A stretch of 64,000 nt of DNA from Conchocele bisecta (Eukaryota; Mollusca; Bivalvia; Lucinida; Thyasiridae): assembly GCA_029237695.1 (NCBI GenBank), contig JAQRGA010000044.1, forward strand, positions 372,001 to 436,000. The letters are read 5' to 3'. Made by a program: the position numbers and the translations under genes. Shown here one piece after another: positions 40,482 through 52,007 of the stretch. The notes beneath the pieces are model-generated. The model saw nothing but the letters and a program-made list of their open reading frames with translations, made no database searches and had not been told where the DNA came from. Position 1 is the first letter of the stretch; the number at the start of each line of letters is the position of its first letter.

Positions 40482-41625
40482 TAGCCAAAAGTTTGTCGGC
40501 AGCAAAACGTGGAACAGACAGTAGGTCTGTAGTCTGTAGTGTGCAAAGCGCTAATTGTTTCATGTAATTACTATTTATAGGTTATCCATGTGTGACCTGG
40601 CTGGTTCTGAGCGTTACTCCAAGACACAGAGCGCCGGGGACCGGCTAAAAGAAAACCCAGGCACTCACAGAGCTTCAGATAAGCTTTGTGTCTAAAGCGT
40701 ACTATACCCCATGATTTAAAAATCATTGCGTATTTTACTTTTACAAATAGTTTACTGATTTTATTTATTAATAAATAGGGAACAAAGGATAAAAAAAAAA
40801 TATAAACAAGAGTGCCGTATTAAAGTCACAAAATACGCCCGTCGAAGATGGGCCTGACAGCGAAGATGCAGAAATGTGAAGCTGTCACCAAGGCAATAAG
40901 CAATACATGTAATGATAATTTGAAGCTCTATAGCATTATTTCTTCATCTCGTTGTGCTAAACATGTATACTAATTTAGGCAGAGATGTGTAAAGTAGAAA
41001 TGATATAGAATTGGATACAAAAATTTAGAAAAAATGGCTGAGTTCAAAAGGTGATATTTTTGCTAAACAAAATATTTCGGCATAAAAACACCAAGGTGCA
41101 CATTTTCAATATGTGTAGAAGACATGTGTATAGTTTCAGATCGATCGCCTAAACGGTTTCAGAGAAGCTGTGTACACAAATTCTGTACTCTATATAGAAT
41201 TGTATACAAAAATGTAGAAAAAATGGCTATATTTTTGTTTCGGGTGAGCTGATTAGTAGTTGATCGACTGAGTGAGATACAGGTAATTTGGTCAGTTTGG
41301 ACATAGCTTGTGTGGTGAAAACACTGATAGGAATGACCAAGTTCCGAGTCGGAATAAAAGTGAATTTATTATAAAATTGACAATGTGGTGAGGAGATGAT
41401 ACGATGTACATGGCGACATATATCGACTTGTATTCAGACGGATGTCATGGTTACCACCAGTATATGGATAGCAGAGAATATTTTCCAGTAGAGAGATCGG
41501 GCAGCTGATATGGACCCATCCTACGCAATGTGGAGTGACTGACGATTTCCAATATGGGGATTGCCAATCCAGTCCTGCTTTCTCTGTGTTTATCAGTAAT
41601 ATGGTGATACAGAGATACATAATCA

Positions 41626-41930
41626 GTAGCCTATTTCATCAACATTTCAAAGTATACTTTCCTAGCAAAGTATACTTTGAGGGAGAAATTTTCAATTTTA
41701 GAATAAATTTATTAATTTTTATTATACTGAATTTATTACATTATCACAGCCAATTTTGGCTGTGATAATGTAATAAATTCAGTATAATAATTCTGCATAC
41801 TTTTAATCATCAAATATACACAATCGTTAGTTCTGTATGAAATAATGCATTTCGGAAAAATCAATGATTGCTCCCTCAAAGTATACTTTGCTAGGAAAGT
41901 ATACTTTGCAATTTTGATGAAATCGGCTAC
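41626..41930. mobile_element. Palindromic MITE family A, copy 5
   Basis: GTAGCCTATTTCATCAACAT to GATGAAATCGGCTAC with the full palindrome, inside the array element region. Confidence 0.85.
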
Positions 41931-42054
41931 AGGATCGACTGGTGGATTACTGTTGGACTACTGTTGGACTAAATCTTGCATCCTTTCGTTAATTGATTTA
42001 TAAACAAACTATTTGTGTATACTGGTTAGAGTATTGAGTTAGTATATACAACGA

Positions 42055-42508
42055 GGATGGCCGCGGCCCGCAAGGCATTTGATGGTCTCAGAGTGTATTT
42101 ATTTTAGTTTGATGCCCAATAAGCATACAAAGTTTCAAGCAAATCTGACTTACGGTTACAGAGATAGTAGGTATGTGAAAACTTTAACGCAAATTTTGAC
42201 AGAAACTTTAATGCAAACTTCTAAGTCATTTGACCTTGACATAGGGGCACAGGGGCGGCATGAGTGGGACACAGAATTAATATATGGATGATGACTAATA
42301 AGCATATGAAGTTTCAAGTCAATGTGACTTAATAAGATATAAGGTATTTCGGACAGACGGACGCACGGACGGACGGACGGACGGACGGACGGACGGACGG
42401 ACGCAGCACGCACAAACGGACGCACGGACGCACGCACGCACAGACGGACGCCCGGACGTCATTGTGATCACTATGTCTCGCTTTCCGCAAGCGGGCTCGA
42501 CAAAAACT
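42055..42508. repeat. Repeat family O with (GGAC)n
   Basis: Starts GGATGGCCGCGGCCCGCAAG, has two short tandem cores (TTTCAAG(C/T)(A/C)AAT(C/G)TGACTTA) and a GGACGGACGGACGG tract at 42353-42385, and ends CGCTTTCCGCAAGCGGGCTC. Confidence 0.65.
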
Positions 42509-44041
42509 GTAAAGGGTTATATAGGAAGGTATACCGCGTAGAAGAGCATATACTTACCGTAATAGAGACGATTGACGACTATAAAACAGTGATTTATATG
42601 TTTGGAAGAATTATAAGAGACAATATCATTTTTTAGTATCAGTGACTCGGTGAATAAATGTTGAAGTGTTGTTATTGTACAATGTAATTGATAATTGCAG
42701 TGTTGATATGTGGGAAATAATGATAGACACTTATTGACATTTGATAATTGTAAAATGGAGTTACTGGGATACTAAATGAATATATATTTCCTAGTCTTTG
42801 GTACATATTATACCTCTTGTCTATCCTATCGACATTACTATTCTACTCTATCTTCCATCATTGGGTAGATGTCGGTTATGTAATACAAAACAAAATTAAA
42901 CACAAGCATCATGTGTGATATCTATAGAACCCAAACTATTACATCTGACAATTTTGTTAAAAAAATATTTTTTCGGCATAAAAACATCAAGGTGCACATC
43001 TTCAATATGTGTAGAAGACGTGTGTATAGTTTCAGATCGATCAACTGAACGGTTTCAGAAGAGTTGTGTACATATAATAATCGTTTATTCACTCAGGTCA
43101 CATGACATGACAACATGAGGTATACAACATAATAGTAGGATGACACAATGGCGATACATGTAACAATCAAAATGCATTATATACCTTACATGTACATGTA
43201 CAATTTCTTAATATAATTATAGATTATTTTAGACCAGATAATGCATTACAATTGTGCATTAAAAAATATTTTTCGGCATAAAAACACCAGGGTGCACATC
43301 TTCATTATGTATAGAAGACGTGTGTATAGTTTCAGATCGATCGACTGAATGGTTTCATAGGAGTTGTGTACACAAACTCTGTACCCTATATAGAATTGTA
43401 TACAAAAATGTAGAAAAAATGGCTAAGTTAAAAAGGTGATATTTTTGTTCAAAAAACATTTTTTCGCCATAAAAACAACAATGTGCACATCTTCAATATG
43501 TGTAGAAGATGTGTGTATAGTTTCAGATCGATCGACTGAACGGTTTCAGAGGAGTTGTGTACACAAACTATGCACTTTTTCTGTCCGCCGCCCGCCCACC
43601 GCCCTCCCGCCTGTAAAATATAATACGTACCGTTTTCTTAAAAACGGTCGTATAAAAATTAAAAATTCACTTAGTTGAGCTGCAAATGTTTGCTTTTTGC
43701 AGCTCAACTAAGTGAATTTTCAACTTTATGGCAATATTTCCACTACTCAATTTGAAAATCAATGCATATTTTCACATTGCTGTACGTATTTTGTAATATC
43801 ACTTTTGATAATCAATGCGTATTCAGCTAAAATAATTGACTAATATACGCCAATACGCACCTTATCTGGAGCTCTGCTCTTAATGCAGAAGGCTCAGTGC
43901 ATAAATTGTGTGTGACGCATTTCACAAATCTCGACGCATTTCACAAATCTCGACGCATTTCACAAATCTCGATCGTATCAAATGGAAACTTGTTTGTCTA
44001 TAATTCACCTAAATCTCATTCTTGAGTGAGTTTTTTGTATT

Positions 44042-44330
44042 TTTGTTTGTTTGTTTGTTTATTGGTGTTTAACAGCCTATCAATAGTTAAGGCCGTGTAA
44101 GGCCGAGCAACCTGCTGCATTGGGTGGAAAATCCCAAAATCACAATGGAGACAATTCTAATGATTATCATGGAAAATATGCTATATTTGTGGTCTGTTTA
44201 TTGTTTTCTGTAGCCTGATAAAGATACCACATATTTTTCATTGCTTTTTGATACTCACTACTTCTGATTTCAATTGGGTTTTTGGCAATTTTAATTGGGT
44301 ATTTACGCAAATACGCAGCTTATCTGGAGT
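44042..44330. mobile_element. Truncated family B SINE joined to a truncated family I MITE
   Basis: 44042-44140 is the 5' part of family B (TTTGTTTGTTTATTGGTG to AAATCCCAAAATCAC). It passes directly into the right half of family I (GGAGACAATTCTAATGA to CAGCTTATCTGGAG). Probably a deletion junction. Confidence 0.65.
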
Positions 44331-44384
44331 CCTGAAAACATTGCATCATACATAAAAGGCACATTACCTCAATTTTTATTCAGT

Positions 44385-44795
44385 TTGTTTGTTGGGGTTT
44401 AACGGCCTATCAACAGCTAAGGTCATTTAACCCTTTGAACCCGAAAGGCCGCTATATCGGTTTATGCAAACAGTGCAGATCCAGATGAGCCGGCTTGTAA
44501 CGAGCCGTCTCATCAGGATCTGCACTGTTTGAAAGTAATTTTCATATTTTTGAGAACAACAAATACCCATTATTTATAAATGGAATAGTCTGAAAATCAT
44601 TTTGCGATGATTGGATTGGTTGTAAAATTAACATATCGCAGCCCATTCCAGTTACTTAGGGGTGAAAGGGGTAAGGCCGGGTCAATGGGTTTAGTACTAA
44701 ATCCCATATATTACCTGTACAAATACATGTGCATGTTCACGTGCATGTACAAATGGGGGTGGGGGGATCCCAAAATCAGATCTGAATATTTACAA
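44385..44795 (+). mobile_element. Family B SINE split by a TTAA element
   Basis: 44385-44430 (GGTTTAACGGCCTATCAACA ... GGTCATTTAA) resumes at 44675 (GGCCGGGTCAATGGGTTTAG). The full copy at 6117-6575 shows the uninterrupted order GGTCATTCAAGGCCGGGTCA. Confidence 0.8.
44431..44670. mobile_element. TTAA element (family E relative) inserted in a SINE
   Basis: TTAA at 44427-44430 and a decayed GTAA at 44671-44674. Ends CCCTTTGAACCCGAAAG and GGTGAAAGGG. The hairpin is CAGTGCAGATCCAGATGAGC and its inverse. The empty site is known from related SINE copies (GGTCATTTAAG at 2260). Confidence 0.8.
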
Positions 44796-45142
44796 TACAA
44801 CAAGACATATTCCATTGAGGGAAAGAGAAGTTATAATGAAGTGTAAAGTTTTAGAAACAAAACATTTTCTAGGTCCTTAACCTTGGGGTTAACGGGCACC
44901 ATACGCTTTCTGTAGAATGATGCAGGATGATGTTACAAATGCACCTATGAAATAGTAAAGCATTCCATCAATGCAAACAGAAGTTATTGCAGATTAACCC
45001 CAATGTTCATTTTTGTGATGGACAGACGGATAGGCGGACGAACAGACAACTTTTGCATCCCTATATCCCTTTTTGGCTATGCGATGGGATAATAAACTGA
45101 AACCAAAACACTTCTTTTCCAACAAAGACAGCTAAACACCAT

Positions 45143-45538
45143 GCTCCAGATAAGCTGCGTATTTGCTTAAATACCCAATTAAAATTGCCAAAAACCCAAT
45201 CGAAATCAGAAGTAGCGAGGATCAAAAAGCAATACAATTTTGTGGTACCTTTATCATGCTGCTGAAAACAATAAACAGACCACAAATATAGCATATTTTT
45301 CTTATTTTCCATGGAGACAAATCTTGGTATTTCATTAGAATTGTCTCCAAGGAGACAATTCTAATGAAATCCCAAGATCTGTTTTCATTTTGAAGCAAAC
45401 TATTCAATAATTGTGGTCTGTTGATGTGTAAACAGTAGAGTGATTTAATTTTACCCAATTAAAATATTGAAATACCCAATTGTTTCAGAAATGATGGAGT
45501 AACAATACTCAATTACTAATTCCTTATCTGGAGCCCAG
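45143..45538 (-). mobile_element. MITE family I, reversed full copy
   Basis: GCTCCAGATAAGCTGCGTAT to AATTCCTTATCTGGAGCC with the palindrome TTAGAATTGTCTCC/GGAGACAATTCTAA. Confidence 0.85.
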
Positions 45539-46436
45539 TAAACACAAACAAGAATGCCGCCAACGACATGTATCTTCTGGCACCGATGCTATATTTCTAT
45601 ACTATATAAGTCCGTGACCTTGACCTTGGCGTTACCGGACACCATGAACTTTCTGCAGATGATGCGGAATGTTCTTATAAATGCATGTATGAAATAATAA
45701 AACATTCCATCCAGGGAAACAGAAGTTACAATAAATTAACCCAACTGAGCATTTTCGAAGCCCGTGACCTTGACCTTGGGGTTAGCGGGCACCAAGGGCT
45801 TTCTGTAGAATCATGCCGGATGTTGCTATAGTTTGTACCTACGATGTATTAAAGCATTCCATCAAGGGAAACAGAAGTTGTAATAAATTAAACCGAGCGT
45901 TAAGTTTTCCAAACCCAGAATTTTCTAAGCCTGTGACCTTGACCTTTGGGGTTAGCGGGCATCATGGGCTTTCTGTAGAATGATGCAGGATGTTGTTTCA
46001 AATACATGTATGGAATATTAAAACATTCCCTTGAGGGAAACAGAAGTTACAACAAATTAACCTGAGCGTTAAGTTTTGGAAACACAGCCAAATGCAAAAA
46101 CTTAACATTGAATGCATGTGAAAAGTAGGTGAATGAACCATGCAAACTAGGCCAAGGTCACATGGGCTCCCTCTGTGTGAGATGGTTACACCACAGTGTT
46201 GATGTATACCAAGTTTGGAGGTCGTAGGACTTATAGTTTTCCGGAAACTGAGCTAAATACAACAAGAGTTGTCAGAAGACAACGAAGCTAGCCTGTTGGC
46301 AGCCTTCACTCAAACTTGGCACAGTTGTATAAAAAACATGAATGTTATATAACTTGACCTTGGGTTAAGGGGTGTGCGGTGGACCTTGACATTGAGGTGA
46401 GTGGTGGAAAGTGGGTTGTGGATTTGCTATAGCATA

Positions 46437-47117
46437 TTAACCCTTCTCCTGCCGATCCCGACATCTCATGGGACCCGCTACTCCCCATCACTGACTGCCG
46501 ATACCACGTCAATATGAGACCACGCTATACTACTGTAATATGCCGGTCCCGTTTACACGGTTTGTGAACGTCAGCTTTTGACCAATGATAATTTTGCATT
46601 TATTCACACCGAGAATGTGTAAAAATAGATGTTTACGAGCGGGGGTTTTCCAGGAACAAAGAAGCCACCTTTGTTTTCAAAATGCCGACAAATCTGCGTT
46701 ATTACAACAACTTCCAATCGAAGATCACGACCAATTTCGCGAAACATTTATGGATAGTGACAGCGAGGAGGAGTTTGACGGGTTTGAGCTGGATGACATC
46801 GACGGAGATCCTGGAAACGAGTCTGGAAGCGATACACCGACGAAATGCGTGCGGCGGAGGTGGGTGGGGTACGGTGGATTTGGAGAGAGGGTGATCGGGC
46901 AGGATTTTAATAAAATACCCCCTTTGCTTGATAATTATTATACATAATTTTGCTTGTTTTTTCAGTGAATGCAAACTAAGAAGTAAAATACATGCACCAT
47001 TTATAAACTGAATAAAGTCCCCAAAACCGGCTGGCAGTGGCCACTGGCTGCTGCAGTTATACCTCTGGCACTGATAGCCGATAAGCCTCATTGAGCTTCT
47101 GGCAGGACAAGGGTTAA
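46437..47117 (+). mobile_element. piggyBac-like element with TTAA target duplication
   Basis: TTAA at 46437-46440 and 47114-47117. TIR CCCTTCTCCTGCC against GGCAGGACAAGGG. The surrounding array repeats show the empty site (CTATAGCATGATAAG then ATGAATGCATGTATG). It keeps a transposase-like N-terminal frame but lacks the catalytic domain; about 170 bp after the frame leads straight to the right end. An internally deleted copy. Confidence 0.8.
46585..46947 (+). pseudogene. piggyBac-type transposase, N-terminal fragment only
   Basis: 120 codons inside the TTAA element. The informative part is acidic: QFRETFMDSDSEEEFDGFEL then DDIDGDPGNESGSDT. That D/E-S-E-E-E-F-x-G-F pattern is common at the N terminus of piggyBac transposases and of their domesticated relatives (family knowledge). 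The frame then reads CVRRRWVGYGGFGERV and stops after 20 more codons. The DDE/D catalytic region and the C-terminal cysteine-rich finger are absent. The start codon is uncertain; the element probably served as an exon-like fragment before deletion. It cannot encode an active enzyme alone. Confidence 0.6.
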
Positions 47118-48400
47118 GATGAATGCATGTATGACATATCAATGCGCTCCCAGAAAACATAAGTAAAACAAAATTTAACCAAATGTTAAGTTTATGAACG
47201 CACTAAGTTGGTGATTTTCTAGAGCATGATAGCTATTCACATGAGGAATGCATGTGCTAAGTTTGTGACCTTAACCTTGGGGAAAGGGGTGGGGGGGTGG
47301 GTCATGGATTTGCTGTAGCACAATATAGGATCATCAGATGAATGCATGCATGAAATATCAAGGCGTTTCCTGTAAAGAAACAGAAGTTATAAAGACATTT
47401 ACGCCAACGTTAAGTTTATGATGTTGATCTTGGGGAAAGGGGTGGGGGTTTGGTCATGGATTTGATGGTGATTTTCTACAGCATGATAGCTATTCACATG
47501 AGGAATGCATGTGCTAAGTTTGTGCCCTTGACCTTGGGGAAATGGGTGGGGGTGGGTCATGGATTTGCTATAACACGATAGAGTATCATCAGATGAATTC
47601 ATGTATGAAATATCAAGGCGTTCCCTGTAAATAAACAGAAATTACACAACATTTACCCCAACGTTAAGTTTATGAACATGCGAAGTTTGTGATCTTGATC
47701 TTGGGGTAAGGGTTGGGTGGTGGGTCGTGGATTTGCTACAGCATGATAGAGGGTCATCTGAGGAATGCATGTATGAAATATCAAGGCGTTCCATGAAAGG
47801 AAACGGATGTTATAAGACATTTACCCCAACGTTAAGTTTATGAATGTGCTATGTTTGTGACCTTGACCTTGGGGTAAGGGATGGGCGGTGGGTCATTGAT
47901 TTGCTATAGCATGATAAGAGTATCATCAGATGAATGCATGTATGAAATATCAAGGCGTTCCATGAAAGGAAACAGATGTTATAAGACATTTACCCCAACG
48001 TTAAGTTTATGAATGTGCTAAGTTTGTGACCTTGACCTTGGGGTAAGGGTTGGGTGGTGGGTCATGGATTTGCTACAGCATGATAGAGGCTCATCTGTGT
48101 AATGCATGCATGAAATAACAAGGTGTTCCATGACAGAAGTTATAAGACATTTACCCCAGCCTTAAATTTGTGGACGCCAACGCCGATGATGCCGAGGGTA
48201 GGCCATAAGCTCTTCTGCTTCTGCACTTTGTGCAGGCGATGTGCAGGCGAGCTAAAAACTTAACATTGAATGCATGTGAAATATAGGTCAATAAACCATG
48301 AAAACTAGGTCAAGGTCACATGGGCCAAGTGATTCTGATGTTGCACCAGTGTTGATGTATACCGAAGTATTCCATCAAGGAAAACAGAAGTTGTAACAAT

Positions 48401-49013
48401 AGTGCCGAAGGTCACACAACATACGCCCGTCGAGGCAAGGCCATTCAACAAGGGGAGATAATTCATCTTGACGTGATAAACATGTAAACCAAAATTGGTT
48501 ACGATCCGTCAAGTAGAACTCGACTTATTGAGTGGACAAGGATACATAATTTTTCAAAATCAATAGGCTTCTTCGTCTTGCTGTGATAAACATGTATACC
48601 AAATTTGGTTATGATCGGTCAAGTAGAACTTGAGTTATTGCGTGGACAAGGATACAGAGTGGGAAAATTAAAAATGGCTGCCAAGGGGAGATAAGAATTG
48701 GAAATTCTTCAAAATCAATAGGCTTCTTCATGTTGCCGTGATAAACATGTATACCGAATTTGGTTATGATCGGTCAAGTAGAACTTGAGTTATTGCGTGG
48801 ACAAGGATACAGAGTGCGAAAAATAAAAATGGCCGCCAAGGGGAGATAATTTTTGAAAATCAATAGGCTTCTTCGGCTTGCCGTGATAAACAGTATACCA
48901 AATGGTTACAATCCGTCAAGTAGAACTCTAGTTATTGCGTGAACAAGCTGTGCCTGCCCGCCCGTACAAGATGAATACATAATACGTCCCGTTTTTTTTC
49001 AAACGGGCGTATA
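48401..49013 (+). mobile_element. Short array element inserted in the larger array
   Basis: From AGTGCCGAAGGTCACACAAC and ATACGCCCGTCGAGG to AAACGGGCGTATAA. Four core units have AAGTAGAACTTGAGTTATTG. The array left and right of it joins as GAAGTTGTAA...TAAATTAAGCCGAG, as in the uninterrupted unit at 45885. Confidence 0.7.
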
Positions 49014-49458
49014 ATAAATTAAGCCGAGTGTTAAGTTTTCCAAACCCGGAAATTTCTAAGTCAGTGACCTTGACCTTTGGGGTTAGCGGGCACCATGGGC
49101 ATTCTGTAGAATGATGCGGGATGTTGTTACAAATGCATGTATGGAATATTAAAGCGTTCCATTTAAGTAAACAGAAGTTACAACAAATTAACCTGAGCGT
49201 TCAGTTTTAGAAACAGAGCTAAACGCAAAAACTTAACGTTGAATGCATGTGAAAAGTAGGTCAATGAACCATGAAAACTATGTCAAGGTCACATGGGCTC
49301 CCTCTGTGTGAGATGGTTACACCACAGTATTGATGTATACCAAGTATGGAGGTTGTAGGACTTATATTTTTCTGGAAACTGAGCTAAACGCAAAAACTTA
49401 ACGCAGACGGAAAAGCTATGCCTATGTCCCGCTTCTGCTAAAGCAGGCGCGACAAAAA

Positions 49459-49735
49459 CTATATATTCAGCCTTGAAATCAGAATAATCTTGATCTGATG
49501 CCAGGTTCTCACCACATCAGAATCACTTGGCCCCCTCCCAAAAGCAGTAGGATCAGAAATAATCTTACTACTTTTATAATGGGCAATAACCCAATTCAAC
49601 TCCTAAGGTAACAAAAGAGCCAAAGATAAAAATGTACCTGAGGGCCAAACCACGCAAATCGTGATTCCTATAAGGAGGAAGGAACCCCACCGTAAATTTA
49701 CACCATCGCATTCGCCCGACCAACCACCCACAATT
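49459..49735 (+). mobile_element. SINE-like family B, 3' part
   Basis: ATATATTCAGCCTTGAAATC to CCGACCAACCACCCACAATT, of the 6117-6575 subfamily. Confidence 0.65.
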
Positions 49736-50284
49736 TTTATTCAGTATTTACATTGTTAATAGCCTATTTACACTACAGTATCTATCCTAATATGCACGCC
49801 AATGCGCGATACAAAACGTGAAACAGGCGCGTTAATTAGGATTCTAAATATTCAATATACAATCGACCCAACTCGTCACATACACCTTACCAGTAATTGA
49901 TACCTGCCCTTTTAAACTGCACTTTTGCCCACAGGTATTGATGTGTGTTCAATATGTTCAATATGTGTGATAACCGTGCGGCGAATTCTACATTTGAAAA
50001 TAAAATAATTGCTAAAATTGCAATGCAATTTACAGCGGGTTAATACCTGGGACTCAGTATTGTGTCCCTGATAATATTTGGAAGATATGTATTGCCCTAC
50101 ATATCCGTACTACGACAGTTCGGCCCGATGGGACTTTGTCCCTCGACACTTGGGCCTGAAATGATTGCCATTTTGGCCCGACAAGATGAAATCACGTTTG
50201 TTAAAATTCTGAAAATTAGCGGGGGCGCGTATAATAGGGCATCTGTGTATATTAGGATGAATACGGTATGCAATCTGGAGCGCT
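49736..50284 (-). other. Interval without recognised features
   Basis: Unique-looking, moderately CpG-containing sequence. An 84-codon plus frame (50062-50316) has no domain and runs into a MITE. Confidence 0.4.
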
Positions 50285-50525
50285 GGGAGCCGTTTCACTC
50301 AACTTTGTACGACTAAAATGTTCGTAAGTCCAAAATTATGAGTCTGTAAATTTCACATTAACAAAATTTTCTTGTGAATCTTTATTGGATTTAAATTTAT
50401 TGAGCATAGGCTGCATGTGCAGCCTATGCTCAATAAATGTAAATCCACCAATTGAAATTTCCAGACGATCCTAAATTTGCACTTACGAACATTTTAGTCA
50501 TTTGAAGTTTAATGAAACGGGCACC
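50285..50525. mobile_element. MITE family G, full copy
   Basis: GGGAGCCGTTTCACTCAAC to AATGAAACGGGCACCC with the palindrome. It lies 57 bp downstream of the donor of the exon at 50583-50645. Confidence 0.85.
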
Positions 50526-50582
50526 CTGATGAAGAATTCCATTAAATCCGTCACAGTATCTTCCATTGAGGACTTCACTTAC

Positions 50583-50645
50583 TTTCCTGATTCTGCAATT
50601 GGTATGCAAAGGCTCCGTCTTCATGCACTGCCCATTCTTGACGAG
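50583..50645 (-). CDS. CCDC50: CCDC50-like protein, 5'-most recognised exon
   Basis: 63 nt between acceptor TTTATTTCAG and strong donor GAAA|GTAAGT. The supported frame takes one base from an earlier exon, then reads RQEWAVHEDGAFAYQLQNQE and leaves an A that joins the next exon to make Ile. It matches vertebrate CCDC50 [20 protein letters not shown] (from memory): R-x-x-x-A-V-x-E-D-x-x-x-A-x-x-L-Q-x-Q-E. Two other frames: one is also open but does not fit the next exon's phase; the other has a stop. The initiator exon (vertebrate M...LPGVKEV) must lie further right, in this window undetected or beyond it. Confidence 0.85.
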
Positions 50646-50825
50646 CTGAAATAAAACATTTGAATGACTATGATCTGACAAAAGTGAATGGGTTGAACAT
50701 CCCAACAACAGCTAAGGTTGAATAGATGTTAGTCGTTATCTTATTTTTTTTTATTTTTTTTTTTTCATTAATTATTTTTATTTCTCAAATTTCACATTTA
50801 TACAGATACACAAGTACATGTATAT

Positions 50826-51184
50826 TATAGGAATGAATGGCCTTTTTGTGGAATTTATCGGGGTATAAACTTGGAAAAGTCGCGGGAATACTGGACTTCC
50901 GGCCTTCGTCCAGTATTCTAGCGACTTTTCCAAGTTTATATCCCCGATAAATTCAACAACTGAAAAAGGCCATTCATTCCTTATAATTCCAGCATTTGAA
51001 ATAAATTCATCAAACAAATGTGTTTATTTTCCGTTTTCTTAAGAATTATTTTAACTAAGCCTCACGGTTACGGAAAGTAGTTCAGCGTGGGAGTTTACTG
51101 GGATATCAATTTTGGACAGAGACTTGCTACAGGCCAATCAAATGTTAGGGAATTGTGTAAATATTTTTGTGCTGGAATTATGGA
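50826..51184 (+). mobile_element. Element family J, copy 2
   Basis: ATAGGAATGAATGGCC to GCTGGAATTAT. The palindrome has one arm lacking a few bases at the tip (GGACTTCCGGCCTTCG). Confidence 0.85.
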
Positions 51185-51539
51185 TACATACATGACATGA
51201 AAACAAATTTCTTTTTCTATTAAGGAAAATAGATTGAAATCAAGAAGATGGATAGATTGAGATGCAGTATAAACATGTATAGGCATGTTTGAGATGAGAA
51301 AAAGAATAAGCTGTGTGTCGGCTTAGAAACAGACATATAGGATAGTGAATTCCAGCCTGTAACATTCCAATTGTACATGTAAATAAAATATTCAAATACA
51401 TGATTACAACACACACTATTTGCTGTTTGTATGCCACATTATCTTATATTTAAGGGTGGGAATTTGTTCAAAGGACCCTCCATACTCGGAGGTCATATAG
51501 AGACCGGACCTCAGTTTTAAAGTCTCATCCGAAAGACCA
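51185..51539. other. Interval without gene; ends in a SINE tail fragment
   Basis: Mostly unique AT-rich sequence. 51480-51540 has TCGGAGGTCATATAGAGACC, GGACCTCAGTTTTAAAGTC and CATCCGAAAGACCAG, the same block as in the SINE near 60965-61020. Confidence 0.4.
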
Positions 51540-51950
51540 GTAGCCTATTTCATCAACATTGCAAAGTATACTTTAGTAGCAAAGTATACTTTGAGGGAGA
51601 AATTTTCAATTTTATGATAAATTTATTAATTTTTATTATACTGAATTTATTACATTATCACAGCCAATTTGGCTGTGATAATGTAATACATTCAGTATAA
51701 TAATTCTGCATACTTTTAATCATCAAATATATGCAGTTGTTAGTTCTATATGAAATAATGCATTTCAGGAAAAATAAATGATTAATCCCTCAAAGTATAC
51801 TTTGCTAGTAAAGTATACTTTGCAATGTTGATGAAATAGGCTACAGCAGGCCGTTTCACTAAACTTCTTACGACTACAATGTTCGTAAGTGCAAACCTAT
51901 GACGATTCCAAATTTGCACTTACGAACATTTTAGTCGTGAAACGGGCCCC
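51540..51950. mobile_element. Family A MITE (copy 6) immediately followed by a deleted family G MITE
   Basis: 51540-51844 is a full family A copy. 51849-51950 has family G ends (GGCCGTTTCACTAAACTTC, TTTTAGTCGTGAAACGGGCC) with only about 60 bp inside. Confidence 0.8.
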
Positions 51951-52007
51951 AGAGGAATGGAAAATACTGAAAGTATTTTTTTCCGCCTAGAGTAGGGCGT
52001 GCTTTGA

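Larger units (their letters stand above)
40805..43652 (+). mobile_element. Array element with ACGCCCGTCGA start and ACGGTCGTATAA end, interrupted
   Basis: Starts AACAAGAGTGCCGTATTAAA and AATACGCCCGTCGA; ends ACGTACCGTTTTCTTAAAAA and CGGTCGTATAA. The tandem core (units at 41040-41230, about 42950-43080, 43260-43400, 43440-43580) has TTCGGCATAAAAACA and TGTGTATAGTTTCAGATCGA. The related element at 48401-49013 has the same ends (ATACGCCCGTCGAGG / ACGGGCGTATAA). Confidence 0.6.
40672..43877. mobile_element. Family H element, expanded by later insertions
   Basis: Left end AGAGCTTCAGATAAGCTTTG to about 40805; right end from about 43655 (TTCACTTAGTTGAGCTGCAA palindrome) to ACGCACCTTATCTGGAGCTC. Between them lies an array element that itself contains a family A MITE. 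Confidence 0.65.
44805..49450 (+). repeat. Composite tandem-array region (150-190 bp units), with three insertions
   Basis: Units with GTGACCTTGACCTTGGGGTT, GAATGCATGTATGAAATATC and AAGGCGTTCCATGAAAGGAA recur from 44805 to 46430 and from 47118 to 48230; a second unit type (ACTTAACATTGAATGCATGTG) appears at 46090, 48250 and 49220. It is interrupted by a family I MITE (45143-45538), a piggyBac-like element (46437-47117) and a short array element (48401-49013). Open frames across it follow the repeat unit and are not genes. Confidence 0.7.
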
